Positions 9,262 to 18,351 of a stretch of 64,000 bases of DNA are shown here, piece after piece. The notes under the pieces were generated by a model that was not told the DNA's origin, ran no database searches, and saw only the letters and a program-made list of their open reading frames with translations. The first letter of the stretch is position 1. Each line of letters begins with the position of its first letter. Position numbers and translations under genes: made by a program. Origin of the DNA: Butyrivibrio sp. Lineage in GTDB: Bacteria; Bacillota; Clostridia; Lachnospirales; Lachnospiraceae. Location: contig SVFV01000004.1 in the NCBI GenBank assembly GCA_015056655.1, positions 62,001 through 126,000 on the forward strand, read 5' to 3'.

Positions 9262-12200
9262 ATGACAAAACCATTTCTTGAGGTGTTTCAGACACTTAAA
9301 CTAGATCCGCATACAAAGGAAGAACTTACGGATGTTAAGGTGGAGAAGATTTCAACCACAGAGAAAAAGGATCTCGTGCGAATCTATCTGTCCAGTAATC
9401 GTCTAATTGAAAAGGCTGATGTTGTTAAGGCTGAAAAGGAAATCAAGAATCAGCTTTTCAAGGGGACGAATCTTACAGTAAAAATATATGAGAAATTCTT
9501 TCTCTCGTCCCAGTACACTCCGGGGAACCTCCTGGATATGTACAGGGACAGTATCATGCTGGAATTCAAAAACTATGATCCAATTGAATATACAATCTTA
9601 AAGACTGCAAGCTTTGAATTTCCTGAAAGCGATGTGGTCAATCTTGTATTGGAAGAATCTGTAATAGCAGAGAAAAAAGCTTCAGACATACAGCGCATTT
9701 TTGAGAAAATCTTAAATGAGCGCTGTGGCTTTGCTGTGAAGGTAATTATCAGTTATAAGAAAGCTGAAACTAAGAAGAAAAAGACTGACTACTCGAAGGA
9801 AACAATTAAGCTTGCTCAGAAGCTTGAAGCGGCTGAACAGAAGTCAGATAAGCAGCATGAAGAAAAGGCTGAAGCAAAGGGTGCTCAGAAGAACGAAGCT
9901 AAGCCCAAGGCAGATAAGCCTGCTGATGCCAAGCCACAGGAGAGCAAGTTTGGCAAAGGCTCTGCAGGAAAGCCTGCAGGCGGAAGCAAATTCTTTGGTA
10001 AGGGCACAGGCTCAAGCTTTAAGAGAAGTGATGATCCTAACGTTATCTATGGACGTGACATTGAAGATGAAGCTATGCCTATGGACGAGATCGTTGGTGA
10101 AATGGGTGAAGTCACAGTCCGCGGTCAGGTTATCAGCTATGATAAGAGAGAAATCAGAAACGAAAAGGCTATCCTTATTTTTGCAATTACGGACTTTACT
10201 GACACTATCGTTGTAAAGCTCTTTGCAAAACAGGAAAATGTTCCTGAGCTTGAGGCTGACATCAAAAAGGGAGCGTTCCTTAAAGTCAGAGGTATTGCCA
10301 TGGTTGATAAATTCGACCACGAAGTGACAATACAGAGTGTTGCCGGAATCCGTAAGATACCTGATTTTACAAGCAAACGCGTAGATGAAGAGGAAGTAAA
10401 GAGAGTAGAGCTCCACTGCCATACCAAGATGAGTGATATGGATGGAGTTTCAGAAGTTAAGGATATAGTTAAGCAGGCTTATAAATGGGGAATGCCCGGA
10501 ATTGCCATCACAGACCATGGCGTTGTTCAGGCTCTCACTGATGCTAACCATGCATGGGAGGATCTCTGGAAGGCTGAGAAGTCAAAGAGAAAGGAAGCGG
10601 GCGACCCTAATCCCGACAGACAGGATTTCTTTAAAGTAATCCAGGGCGTAGAGGGATACCTTGTTGATGACCTCAAGGAAATAGTAATAAATAACAAGGG
10701 ACAGAAGGTTGAAGGAAGCACCTTTGTTGTCTTTGATATTGAGACCACCGGTTTTTCACCTAAGAGAAATAAGATTATAGAAATCGGTGCCGTAAAAATG
10801 AAGGATGGAGAAATTCTGGATCGCTTTTCAGAATTCATTGATCCTAAGGAACCAATTCCTTTCCATATAACAAGACTTACCAGCATTACAGATGACATGG
10901 TAATAGGATGTCCTACAAGAGACGAGATAATCCCCAGATTCGTCGAATTCTGCGAAGGATGTATTCTTGTTGGTCACAACGTTGGCTTTGATATAAGCTT
11001 TATCAACGAAAACTGCAAACAGCTTGGAATAGATGCTGATTATACTACAGTTGACACCATGGGACTTTCACGTGCCTTCTTCCCTAAGCAGGCAAAGCAC
11101 AACCTTGATGCACTCTGTAAGACTTTGGGAGTAGTAAATGAACACCATCACAGAGCGGTTGATGATGCGGAATGTACAGCAAAGATATTTATGAAATTCC
11201 TGCCTATGATGGAGCAGGAGGGTGCAGATGATCTCATTAAGGTTAATGATCTTGGAGCATCTAATCCTGAGCTTGTAAAGCACCTTAGAACACATCATAT
11301 TATTTTGCTTGCAAAAAATACTGTTGGAAGAGTTAATCTCTACACACTTGTAAGTAAGTCACATCTTGATTACTTTAGCAGATTCCCTCGTATTCCAAAG
11401 AGTGAGCTGATGAAGTACAGAGAGGGACTTATCATAGGCTCAGCCTGCTGTGCTGGTGAGCTTTATGGCGCAGTTTTAGAGGACAGAGCAGATGAGGAAA
11501 TCGCCAAGATAGTAGATTTTTATGACTATCTGGAGATCCAGCCTGTTGCTAATAACCATTTCATGGTGGAATCAGAAAGATACGATACCATCAATTCTGA
11601 TGATGATATAAGAGAAGTAAATAAGAGAATCGTTAAGCTTGGAGAGCAATATGGTAAGCCTGTTGTGGCTACCTGTGATGCTCATTTCCTCAACCCTGAT
11701 GATGAGATATACCGTACAGTTATCATGGCGGGAAAGGGTATGAATGAGGAAACTCCTGCACCTTTGTTTGTCAGAACTACTGCTGAGATGCTTAAGGAAT
11801 TTGATTATCTTGGAGCAGCAAAGGCAAAGGAAGTTGTTATCGAAAATACAAGAGATATTATGCGTAGATGCGATAGCATTTCTCCTGTACGACCTGATAA
11901 ATGTCCTCCTGTTATCGAGGATAGTGATGCAACACTTACAAAGATCTGTTATGACAAGGCACATGAGATTTATGGTGAGGATCTGCCGGAGATAGTTGAG
12001 GAGCGTCTTGAAAGAGAGCTTAATTCAATTATTAAAAACGGATTCGCCGTTATGTACATAATCGCGCAGAAGCTGGTTTGGAAGTCAGTTGAGGACGGAT
12101 ATCTGGTTGGTTCACGTGGATCTGTAGGATCATCCTTCGTTGCTTTTGCATCCGGTATTACAGAGGTTAACTCACTTTCACCTCATTATGTATGTCCGAA

Positions 12201-13803
12201 ATGTAAGTACAGTGATTTTGACTCAGAAGAGGTTCTTGCATACGGTGGTAACTCTGGTTGTGATATGCCTGATAAGCGCTGTCCGAAATGCGGAGCAATG
12301 ATGAATAAGGATGGTTTTGATATCCCCTTCGAGACGTTCCTTGGATTCAAGGGAGATAAGGAGCCTGATATCGACCTTAACTTCTCTGGAGAATATCAGT
12401 CTAAGGCCCATAAATATACTGAGGTTATTTTCGGCTATGGACAGACCTTCAGAGCTGGAACAATCGCAGGTCTTGCTGATAAGACCGCTTATGGTTTTGT
12501 AAAGAAATATTTTGATGGCATAGGTGCATCAAAGAGAAGATGCGAGGTTGACCGTATTACACAGGGATGTATCGGTATCCGAAGAGGTACTGGTCAGCAC
12601 CCCGGTGGAATTATAGTTTTGCCTGTGGGAGAGGATATCAACTCCTTCACACCGGTACAGCATCCTGCAAACGATATGACTACTGCGACCATAACTACGC
12701 ATTACGATTATCACTCAATTGACCATAACCTGTTGAAGCTTGATATTCTCGGACATGATGATCCGACCATGATCAGATTTCTTCAGGATTGTACAGGACT
12801 TGATCCCAAGACTGTGCCACTTGATGATAAGAACGTAATGAAGCTTTTCATGAACACAGAGTCACTTAATATCACACCAGACCAGATTGGTGGAACAAAG
12901 CTCGGATGCCTTGGACTACCTGAGTTTGGAACTGACTTTGCTATGCAGATGGTTATCGATGCGCAGCCTTCATCGCTGTCGCATCTTATAAGAATTTCCG
13001 GTCTGTCACATGGTACAGACGTATGGCTTGGTAATGCCCAAACTCTGATCCAGGAGGGTAAAGCTACTATCGATACCTGTATCTGTTGTCGAGACGATAT
13101 CATGATTTATCTGATCCAGAAGGGTATGGATAAGTCACTTTCCTTCAAGACCATGGAGTCAGTTCGTAAGGGTAAAGGTCTCACTCCTGAGATGGAGGAA
13201 GCCATGATAGCAGCAGGAGTTCCGGATTGGTATATCTGGTCCTGCAAAAAGATTAAGTACATGTTCCCTAAGGCTCATGCGGCTGCTTACGTTATGATGG
13301 CGTGGCGTATAGCTTACTTTAAGGTTTATGTACCACAGGCCTTCTATGCAGCATGGTTTTCAATCAGAGCTAAGGCTCTCAACTATGAGCATATGTTTAC
13401 AGGAGAGGGCAATCTTCATCGCTGGATGAACGAGTACAGGGCTAAGGGCGATGAAATGACTAATGCCGAGCAGAACGAGCTTGCAGCAATGAGACTTGCA
13501 GAAGAGATGTACGAAAGAGGCGTAGAGGTTATGCCTATCGACATCTTTAAGGCTGCATCCAGATCCTTCCAGGTATTTGGAGATAAGATTATGCCCAGCC
13601 TTGTCAGCATAGACGGACTTGGTGAAAAAGCTGCTGATCAGATAGTAGAAGCTGCAAAGGATGGTCCTTTTATATCAAAGGATGATTTTAAACAGCGTAC
13701 CAAGTGCCCTCAGGCAGTTGTCGACAGAATGGCTGAAATGGGACTTCTTGGTGATATACCTGAGTCCAACCAGATCAGTATTTTTGATTTTATGGGCGGC
13801 TGA
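9262..13803 (+). CDS. polC: DNA polymerase III alpha subunit, PolC type
   Basis: Replicative polymerase of low-GC Gram-positives. Order of domains: N-terminal region, a Lys/Glu/Ala-rich linker (about 175-250), OB fold, PHP domain beginning VELHCHTKMSDMDG near 382, inserted DEDD 3'-5' exonuclease (FVVFDIETTGF near 487, VGHNVGFD near 572), then the polymerase core with a zinc-binding CPKC/CPKC segment near 980-1015 and catalytic KEPDIDLNFSGEY near 1032. The C-terminal helix-hairpin-helix region ends in QISIFDFMGG. Length 1513 fits the upper family range. The ribosome site is weak. Confidence 0.97.
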   Translation: MTKPFLEVFQTLKLDPHTKEELTDVKVEKISTTEKKDLVRIYLSSNRLIEKADVVKAEKEIKNQLFKGTNLTVKIYEKFFLSSQYTPGNLLDMYRDSIMLEFKNYDPIEYTILKTASFEFPESDVVNLVLEESVIAEKKASDIQRIFEKILNERCGFAVKVIISYKKAETKKKKTDYSKETIKLAQKLEAAEQKSDKQHEEKAEAKGAQKNEAKPKADKPADAKPQESKFGKGSAGKPAGGSKFFGKGTGSSFKRSDDPNVIYGRDIEDEAMPMDEIVGEMGEVTVRGQVISYDKREIRNEKAILIFAITDFTDTIVVKLFAKQENVPELEADIKKGAFLKVRGIAMVDKFDHEVTIQSVAGIRKIPDFTSKRVDEEEVKRVELHCHTKMSDMDGVSEVKDIVKQAYKWGMPGIAITDHGVVQALTDANHAWEDLWKAEKSKRKEAGDPNPDRQDFFKVIQGVEGYLVDDLKEIVINNKGQKVEGSTFVVFDIETTGFSPKRNKIIEIGAVKMKDGEILDRFSEFIDPKEPIPFHITRLTSITDDMVIGCPTRDEIIPRFVEFCEGCILVGHNVGFDISFINENCKQLGIDADYTTVDTMGLSRAFFPKQAKHNLDALCKTLGVVNEHHHRAVDDAECTAKIFMKFLPMMEQEGADDLIKVNDLGASNPELVKHLRTHHIILLAKNTVGRVNLYTLVSKSHLDYFSRFPRIPKSELMKYREGLIIGSACCAGELYGAVLEDRADEEIAKIVDFYDYLEIQPVANNHFMVESERYDTINSDDDIREVNKRIVKLGEQYGKPVVATCDAHFLNPDDEIYRTVIMAGKGMNEETPAPLFVRTTAEMLKEFDYLGAAKAKEVVIENTRDIMRRCDSISPVRPDKCPPVIEDSDATLTKICYDKAHEIYGEDLPEIVEERLERELNSIIKNGFAVMYIIAQKLVWKSVEDGYLVGSRGSVGSSFVAFASGITEVNSLSPHYVCPKCKYSDFDSEEVLAYGGNSGCDMPDKRCPKCGAMMNKDGFDIPFETFLGFKGDKEPDIDLNFSGEYQSKAHKYTEVIFGYGQTFRAGTIAGLADKTAYGFVKKYFDGIGASKRRCEVDRITQGCIGIRRGTGQHPGGIIVLPVGEDINSFTPVQHPANDMTTATITTHYDYHSIDHNLLKLDILGHDDPTMIRFLQDCTGLDPKTVPLDDKNVMKLFMNTESLNITPDQIGGTKLGCLGLPEFGTDFAMQMVIDAQPSSLSHLIRISGLSHGTDVWLGNAQTLIQEGKATIDTCICCRDDIMIYLIQKGMDKSLSFKTMESVRKGKGLTPEMEEAMIAAGVPDWYIWSCKKIKYMFPKAHAAAYVMMAWRIAYFKVYVPQAFYAAWFSIRAKALNYEHMFTGEGNLHRWMNEYRAKGDEMTNAEQNELAAMRLAEEMYERGVEVMPIDIFKAASRSFQVFGDKIMPSLVSIDGLGEKAADQIVEAAKDGPFISKDDFKQRTKCPQAVVDRMAEMGLLGDIPESNQISIFDFMGG

Positions 13804-13817
13804 TAAAAAATGTATTT

Positions 13818-13843
13818 CAAGGGGCTATATGCCCCTTGGTTTA
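13818..13843 (+). terminator. terminator after polC
   Basis: CAAGGGGC (13818-13825) pairs with GCCCCTTG (13831-13838) around a TATAT loop, followed by GTTTAT. It ends the uppS-polC operon. Confidence 0.7.
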
Positions 13844-13874
13844 TATCAAATAATAAATATGGAGAATTAGAAAA

Positions 13875-14237
13875 ATGGATAGCTATGTAAAACAGCAGAT
13901 TCAGGAATGCTATAACGAGATGTATGATTATGTTTTTGACTATGAGATGCCAGAGGATGGCGAGGATGAGAACTTCACTTATCTTAAGAACGAAATAGAA
14001 AAAAGACAGATCAGTATTCCAAAAGATATCTATGAAAAAATAAATGCCTTTATAGATAAAGAATTTCTTCCGCTTGCAAATGGCGAAGCTTTTGGGGATA
14101 TGGTAAGTGCAATCGAGAATCTCAGCGAGGCAAATGAGATAGGAGCAGAGTATCTTTGGGCAATAATTCAGAGAAGAAATGCATTAAAAGAATTCGGAAT
14201 GAAGGAATTATATCCCCTTTTAGTGGAGAATCCTTGA
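13875..14237 (+). CDS. hypothetical acidic helical protein
   Basis: I do not recognise this 120-residue protein. It is acidic, mostly helical in appearance and lacks a signal peptide or membrane segment. The ribosome site ATGGAGAATTAGAAAA supports the start. It lies between the polC terminator and the tRNA-Glu gene, with base and codon use like the core genes, so it is probably chromosomal and not part of the island. Confidence 0.7.
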   Translation: MDSYVKQQIQECYNEMYDYVFDYEMPEDGEDENFTYLKNEIEKRQISIPKDIYEKINAFIDKEFLPLANGEAFGDMVSAIENLSEANEIGAEYLWAIIQRRNALKEFGMKELYPLLVENP

Positions 14238-14328
14238 AGAAAATAAAAGTTTTTTATTCCTTCAAGCCTGTATTCATGAGGGTTTGAAGGAAACTTGAAA
14301 AATTTTTAAAATTTTTTCAAAAAAGTAC

Positions 14329-14360
14329 TTGCAAAAGTGTTGGACATGTAATAATATAAT
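14329..14360 (+). promoter_or_regulatory. promoter of the tRNA-Glu gene
   Basis: TTGCAA at 14329-14334 with TAATAT at 14352-14357 (17-bp spacing), overlapping TATAAT at 14355-14360, lies about 40 bp before the tRNA. Confidence 0.6.
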
Positions 14361-14398
14361 CAAGTCGCCAAACGAAAGGCACGAAACAAAATGAAAAT

Positions 14399-14470
14399 GG
14401 CTCGTTGGTCAAGCGGCTAAGACGCTGCCCTCTCACGGCAGAATCAGCGGTTCGATTCCGCTACGAGCTA
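14399..14470 (+). tRNA. tRNA-Glu, anticodon CUC
   Basis: A complete cloverleaf: acceptor GGCTCGT paired with ACGAGCT, anticodon stem CTGCC/GGCAG around loop CTCTCAC (anticodon CTC), T-arm AGCGG/CCGCT with loop TTCGATT. CCA is not encoded. Its 3' part is duplicated at 20615, which marks it as the integration site of the following island. Confidence 0.93.
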
Positions 14471-14505
14471 CTGACTGTGTAAACAGCCCAACCCGAAACC
14501 CCAGA
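14450..14505 (+). repeat. attL: left copy of 56-bp direct repeat
   Basis: From GTTCGATTCCGCTACGAGCT to the CCCCAGA that opens the tRNA terminator, identical to 20615-20670. It includes the T-arm and acceptor 3' strand of tRNA-Glu. Similarity continues with a few changes to about 14559. Confidence 0.9.
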
Positions 14506-14529
14506 ACACATCAGTGTTTTGGGGATTTT
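14499..14529 (+). terminator. tRNA-Glu terminator (left copy)
   Basis: CCCCAGAACAC (14499-14509) pairs with GTGTTTTGGGG (14514-14524) around ATCA, then ATTTTAATTT. The right-hand copy near 20664 has matching paired substitutions. Confidence 0.85.
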
Positions 14530-14558
14530 AATTTCTACAGATATTCTTTAAAATTCCC

Positions 14559-14580
14559 CAGTTAAACCGCAGTTAAACTG
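14559..14580. repeat. candidate integrase arm sites, left
   Basis: Two adjacent 11-mers, CAGTTAAACCG (14559-14569) and CAGTTAAACTG (14570-14580), lie between the att repeat and the integrase gene. The first recurs near the right end at 20540. Recombinase arm-site function is inference. Confidence 0.45.
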
Positions 14581-14652
14581 ACGCTATTTGAAAATGCCTT
14601 GTTTGTGGGAATGGTTTAGATAAATAAAACAAGTTTAAAGAAAAATGCCATC

Positions 14653-15444
14653 TCAAAACGGGATGGCATTCATTATCTGTTCGCGCTTATGTTCAGCATT
14701 CCTCCTACTGTAGTAGTAATACTTACGTGTTGTGGTAATATCTGAATGCCCCATCTGGGACATTACAAGCGAATCTTCCACGTTTGCATCTAAAAGTGCT
14801 GTTCCATAAGTCTTACGGATCTTATGCATGGACCTTCTTTCAATCTCTAAAGCATCACATGCTTTATATAACCTGTCATTGAAAGTATTTGTCCATATCT
14901 TACGTTCTCCGACCTGCATCATATATTCGTTATGCGGATTAAGAATTCTTATCTTCTGAATGGTTTCAAGGGCAGCAGGAGTAAGGATGATATATCTGTC
15001 GCCTGCATCTGATTTTGTGTACTCAACTATTTCGTGTGTACACTTTCCGGTAACTGGCGACTTGTATTTTATTTCCTGCCTCTGTATATGCAATGTTTTG
15101 TCTTTGCAAACATCAGAAAACTTTAGCCCTGATAATTCACCTTCTCTAATGCCTGTCTGGAATGTAAGAAGTATCCCAAGATTTTCTATTGTCGGGTGTT
15201 CACGAAGATAGCTTAAAATGAGTGGCACTTCATCCTCGTCGAATATCTGGGTCTTATCACGTACATTAGACTTCTTAAATGCCTTTTTAGATAGATCCAG
15301 ATCGCCAAAGAAGGAAGATATGCTGATGGTTGTATATTCATACTTTTTAGCCCATTTAAACGCCCCTATAACGAGAGTTCTCATATTGGAGTATGCTTTA
15401 GCTGTCAAATTAAGTTTTGCAATGGTTGTACGGACAAATGTTTT
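14653..15444 (-). pseudogene. tyrosine recombinase (integrase), N-terminus missing
   Basis: Site-specific recombinase of the phage-integrase family that would insert and excise the island at tRNA-Glu. The catalytic domain looks complete: Arg in GIREGELSGLKF, HKIRKTYGTAL (HxxR), MGHSDITTT with the C-terminal Tyr-rich YYYYSRR. Homology reaches back through the core-binding segment (SNMRTLVIGAFKWAKKYEYT) only to about KTKTFVRTTIAK. The open frame goes on to 15579, but those extra residues are unlike the family and are antisense to the neighbouring DUF5688 coding sequence. Roughly the first 80-100 residues are therefore lost. It probably cannot bind arm sites and is likely inactive. Confidence 0.8.
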
Positions 15445-15453
15445 AGTCTTGTA

Positions 15454-16170
15454 GATGAATGTGAGAAACATAATGCTATTCCGACATTCTACTTTGAGAA
15501 AGTAATACAGAGAGCATTTGAGAAGAATCTTACGGTTGAAGAAATCGTTGATGAAATTGTGGAGATGAATAGAGCGCATATAGCTGATTTTGATATTGAT
15601 TGCTTAAGAGAAAAGGAGTTTATTCTCTCTAATGTATGTATTGGATTACAGAAGGAGGGAACAGAGAAGCTGATAAAAAGAAAGTGCGATTATGAAGGGA
15701 TTGAGGCATATCTTTATTTGAAGGTCACTGTTAACGGAATAGACGGAACAATTAAGCTTAATGATTCCATACTTGATACCTCACATACATCAGTTGATGA
15801 AGCGTGGAGAGCAGCAGAGAAGAGGCTTTGTGAGGATACAGTAATAGAACCTTTGGCAAATTACTTTAATGGATTTCTTGGAGAGGATGATTCTACCGGT
15901 GCTGAAAACTATATGTTTGTTTTGACTAATAAATCAAAAGTTAGAGGAGCAAGCACAATACTTAATCAAGAGGCTATTACAGAGCTTGGCAAAAAGATAA
16001 ATGTAAGCCGTTTTGTATATCTGCCTAGCTCTATTCACGAATCACTTTTGATTCCAGTAGATGACAACGCTAGTCTTGAAATCTTTAAGAAAATGGTTAC
16101 AGAGGTTAACCATACTACGGTAAATGAAGAGGACAGACTAATTGATAATGCATATTTCTTAAATGTATAA
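15454..16170 (+). pseudogene. DUF5688-like protein, 5' truncated
   Basis: The protein resembles DUF5688 proteins of Lachnospiraceae (function unknown): IPTFYFEKVIQRAFEKNLTV at the start and VYLPSSIHESLLIPV near the end are the features I match from memory. The frame is open upstream of any start codon; the first usable start is GTG at 15559, without a good ribosome site, and about 40 N-terminal residues expected for the family are absent. The upstream sequence is the antisense of the truncated integrase, so one deletion probably removed both 5' ends. The remaining part is intact to its stop at 16170. Confidence 0.6.
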
Positions 16171-16201
16171 GACAAAACATAGTATAAGGAGAATAAAACA
16201 A

Positions 16202-16534
16202 ATGACAAACGAACAGATTATTTTAAAAGAGCGCATTGAACTGATGAAGTCAGGCAAGATTGGAACTACAGGAAAATTTATCTTTGTAGAAGATGGAGAA
16301 GGTAACAAGAAGAAAGTGAAGGAGCCTGCACAGTTGCATACATTCTTTGCCTGGAAAAAGAAAGGATATAAGGTTAAGCATGGAGAGCATGCAATAACAA
16401 AATTGGATATATGGAAGCTTGCTTCTAAGGATTCAAAAGGAACTGATGAAGGAGATAATGAAAAGAGCTTTATGAAAAAGACAATGTTCTTCTTTACAGA
16501 TTCACAAGTTGAACCTATTGCAGAAGAGAACTAA
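16202..16534 (+). CDS. ArdC-N-like small mobile-element protein
   Basis: About 110 residues resembling the N-terminal ssDNA-binding-like domain of ArdC proteins common on Clostridia mobile elements: EQIILKERIELMKSGKIGTT, LHTFFAWKKKGYKVKHGEHA and a closing KKTMFFFTDSQVEPI. No zinc-protease domain follows, so it is the short form. I chose ATG at 16202 because AAGGAGAATAAAACA precedes it; the open frame begins 39 bases earlier inside the tail of the DUF5688 gene. Antirestriction or DNA-transfer function is family inference. Confidence 0.7.
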   Translation: MTNEQIILKERIELMKSGKIGTTGKFIFVEDGEGNKKKVKEPAQLHTFFAWKKKGYKVKHGEHAITKLDIWKLASKDSKGTDEGDNEKSFMKKTMFFFTDSQVEPIAEEN

Positions 16535-16539
16535 ACACT

Positions 16540-16635
16540 AAACGCAGCTTGAAAAGCTCGGCATCGTAGGGTGCCGGGCTGCGTTTACAAGGGAACCCCC
16601 GTCGCTCCCCGGCTAAAGCCGCGCCCGTTCCCTTG
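16540..16635. other. GC-rich double-hairpin element
   Basis: Two nested hairpins in otherwise AT-rich DNA. Arm AAACGCAGC (16540-16548) pairs with GCTGCGTTT (16578-16586), enclosing CGGCA/TGCCG. CAAGGGAAC (16588-16596) pairs with GTTCCCTTG (16627-16635), enclosing CGGC/GCCG at 16610-16621. It follows the ArdC-N-like gene. It could be a structured RNA, a terminator complex or a nicking or replication site; sequence alone does not decide. From 16636 to about 16880 I see only AT-rich DNA without a gene. Confidence 0.55.
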
Positions 16636-16881
16636 ACCTTCCCATTGATCAGAATGAATTATTGTTTCACATATTTTTGTTAGTTTTGTAATTGATTTTT
16701 ATTTTTGATAAAGAACAATGATTTCAATATTGAAATCCTAATATAGCAGATGGTATTATTTTGGATGTTTGGGTAAAACTTAATAATTTAAACAAATAAG
16801 AAAATTTATGGATTCATAGAATGTGTAAAAATCCTTATGCCGATTGAAAGAATGGAATTAAGCAGTAATATGAACTCATAA

Positions 16882-16937
16882 ATTTCCTGTGCGGGAGCAT
16901 ATAACTACCCAATAATAAAAACACCTGCACAGGAAAT
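16882..16937 (+). promoter_or_regulatory. inverted repeat in the leader of the surface-protein gene
   Basis: ATTTCCTGTGC (16882-16892) and GCACAGGAAAT (16927-16937) form an 11-bp inverted repeat separated by 34 bases, ending about 40 bases before the start of the next gene. It could be an mRNA leader stem or an operator. Confidence 0.5.
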
Positions 16938-16978
16938 CGTTACAAACATATAAACATTATAGAAAAAGAGGAATAAAT

Positions 16979-18313
16979 ATGAGAAAAAAGTTAATAGCAA
17001 ACATGCTGACAGCTTTTGCCGCAATGGTAATGACAGTCAGCATCCAGGGGTTAAAGGCAGAGGCGAAGATTCCGACAAGCCTTAACGAATACTTTGCAAC
17101 AAAGGGTGATGCATATAACAACCTTGATGAAGTAGAGAAGGCAAAATATGATCTGATTTGCCAGACATTATCAGGGGGTTCGTCAATGAAATCCATCCCC
17201 GGATATAAGGTTGATACCATTTATTCACAAGCATACCAATATGACCATCCCGTTATAGAGGATGAAATAAGTGTTATCCCCTCTGTAGTAGGAAGTAATG
17301 ATCCAAATAATTGTGAGTGTTTAATAATGAGAAAGGATACATACTGGTCCCATGTTGAGCCAACTATCCAAAAAGCATGTCAGATAGTCAGCGGAGCACA
17401 GGGTACTCCTCACGAAAAGGCAAAATACCTGCATGATTACCTTGTAAGCAATGTAACATACGATACCACAACCGCTAACTGCGCAACAGCCTATGGAGCA
17501 CTAATTGAAGGTAAAGCTAAGTGTACCGGATATGCTGATGCATACTCACTTCTTTGTCAGATAGCAGATATCCCATGCTACAGAGCGCAGAGTCGTTCAC
17601 ATGCATGGAACGTACTGAAATTAGAGGATGGACAGTGGTATGAAGTTGACTGTACATGGGATGACGAAACACCCATAATCTATGATTACTTCCTTATTAC
17701 CACAGAGCAGATCACCGACGAATCACATACAAGAACCTTATATAGCAAGATGGTTCCTATCGCATACGGTACTCAGTTTAAATATGTAACACCCGAGGAA
17801 GAAAAAAAGGAAGAGGAAGAAAAAAAGGAAGAAACCGAGGTCACACTCAATGGGTTACTCTTCTCCCTTGAAGATGATACAGCCGAACTTTGCTACTATG
17901 AAAAAGAAAAAGCAACTGTGAAAATACCAAATTTCATAGAAGCCAACGGTAAAAAGTACAAGGTCACATCCATTGCCGATTATGCCCTCGAAGGAAACAG
18001 TAAGCTAAAGAACGTAGTTATTGGGGCAAACATAACAGAAATCGGGGAAGGTGCATTTTCAAACTGCAAAAACCTAAAATCAGTTGACATGAAAAACTGC
18101 ATGGCAAAAACATTGCCTAAGTCCTTATTTAAAGGAGACAAGAAACTCACAAAGGTTCTCCTTAATGGGAAATGCTTAAAGACTGTAAAAGGCAAATCAT
18201 TCTCCAATGTGAATAAAAAATGTAATATAGTAATCTATGGTTCAAAGAAAAATAGCAAAAAAGTTATGAAAGCAATAAAAAAACAGGGCTTAAAAAATTT
18301 CAAGCTTAAATAA
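16979..18313 (+). CDS. secreted transglutaminase-like protein with BspA-type repeats
   Basis: Exported protein: signal peptide MRKKLIANMLTAFAAMVMTV with cleavage near AEAK. A transglutaminase/protease-like domain spans about 110-255 with the Cys-His-Asp triad visible as GKAKCTGYADAY (Cys182), SRSHAWNVLKL (His208) and WYEVDCTWDD (Asp224). A Lys/Glu linker follows (EEEKKEEEEKKEE), then one or two BspA-like leucine-rich repeats (LKNVVIGANITEIGEGAFSN) and a basic tail. Such proteins act at the cell surface; the substrate is unknown. The ribosome site is AAAGAGGAATAAAT. It is the best-preserved cargo gene of the island. Confidence 0.85.
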   Translation: MRKKLIANMLTAFAAMVMTVSIQGLKAEAKIPTSLNEYFATKGDAYNNLDEVEKAKYDLICQTLSGGSSMKSIPGYKVDTIYSQAYQYDHPVIEDEISVIPSVVGSNDPNNCECLIMRKDTYWSHVEPTIQKACQIVSGAQGTPHEKAKYLHDYLVSNVTYDTTTANCATAYGALIEGKAKCTGYADAYSLLCQIADIPCYRAQSRSHAWNVLKLEDGQWYEVDCTWDDETPIIYDYFLITTEQITDESHTRTLYSKMVPIAYGTQFKYVTPEEEKKEEEEKKEETEVTLNGLLFSLEDDTAELCYYEKEKATVKIPNFIEANGKKYKVTSIADYALEGNSKLKNVVIGANITEIGEGAFSNCKNLKSVDMKNCMAKTLPKSLFKGDKKLTKVLLNGKCLKTVKGKSFSNVNKKCNIVIYGSKKNSKKVMKAIKKQGLKNFKLK

Positions 18314-18351
18314 TAGAAAAGGCTGTCCTTTGTGAACAGCCTTTTCTATTA
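18311..18351. terminator. bidirectional terminator between convergent genes
   Basis: TAATAGAAAAGGCTGT (18311-18326) pairs with ACAGCCTTTTCTATTA (18336-18351). A/T-rich stem ends provide U-tracts in both directions. It serves the genes ending at 18313 (+) and 18352 (-). Confidence 0.85.

Noticed and set aside
16979..18313. Adhesin or toxin role of the transglutaminase/BspA protein
   Set aside because: The domains support only a surface thiol-enzyme fold; nothing shows toxicity or a specific target.
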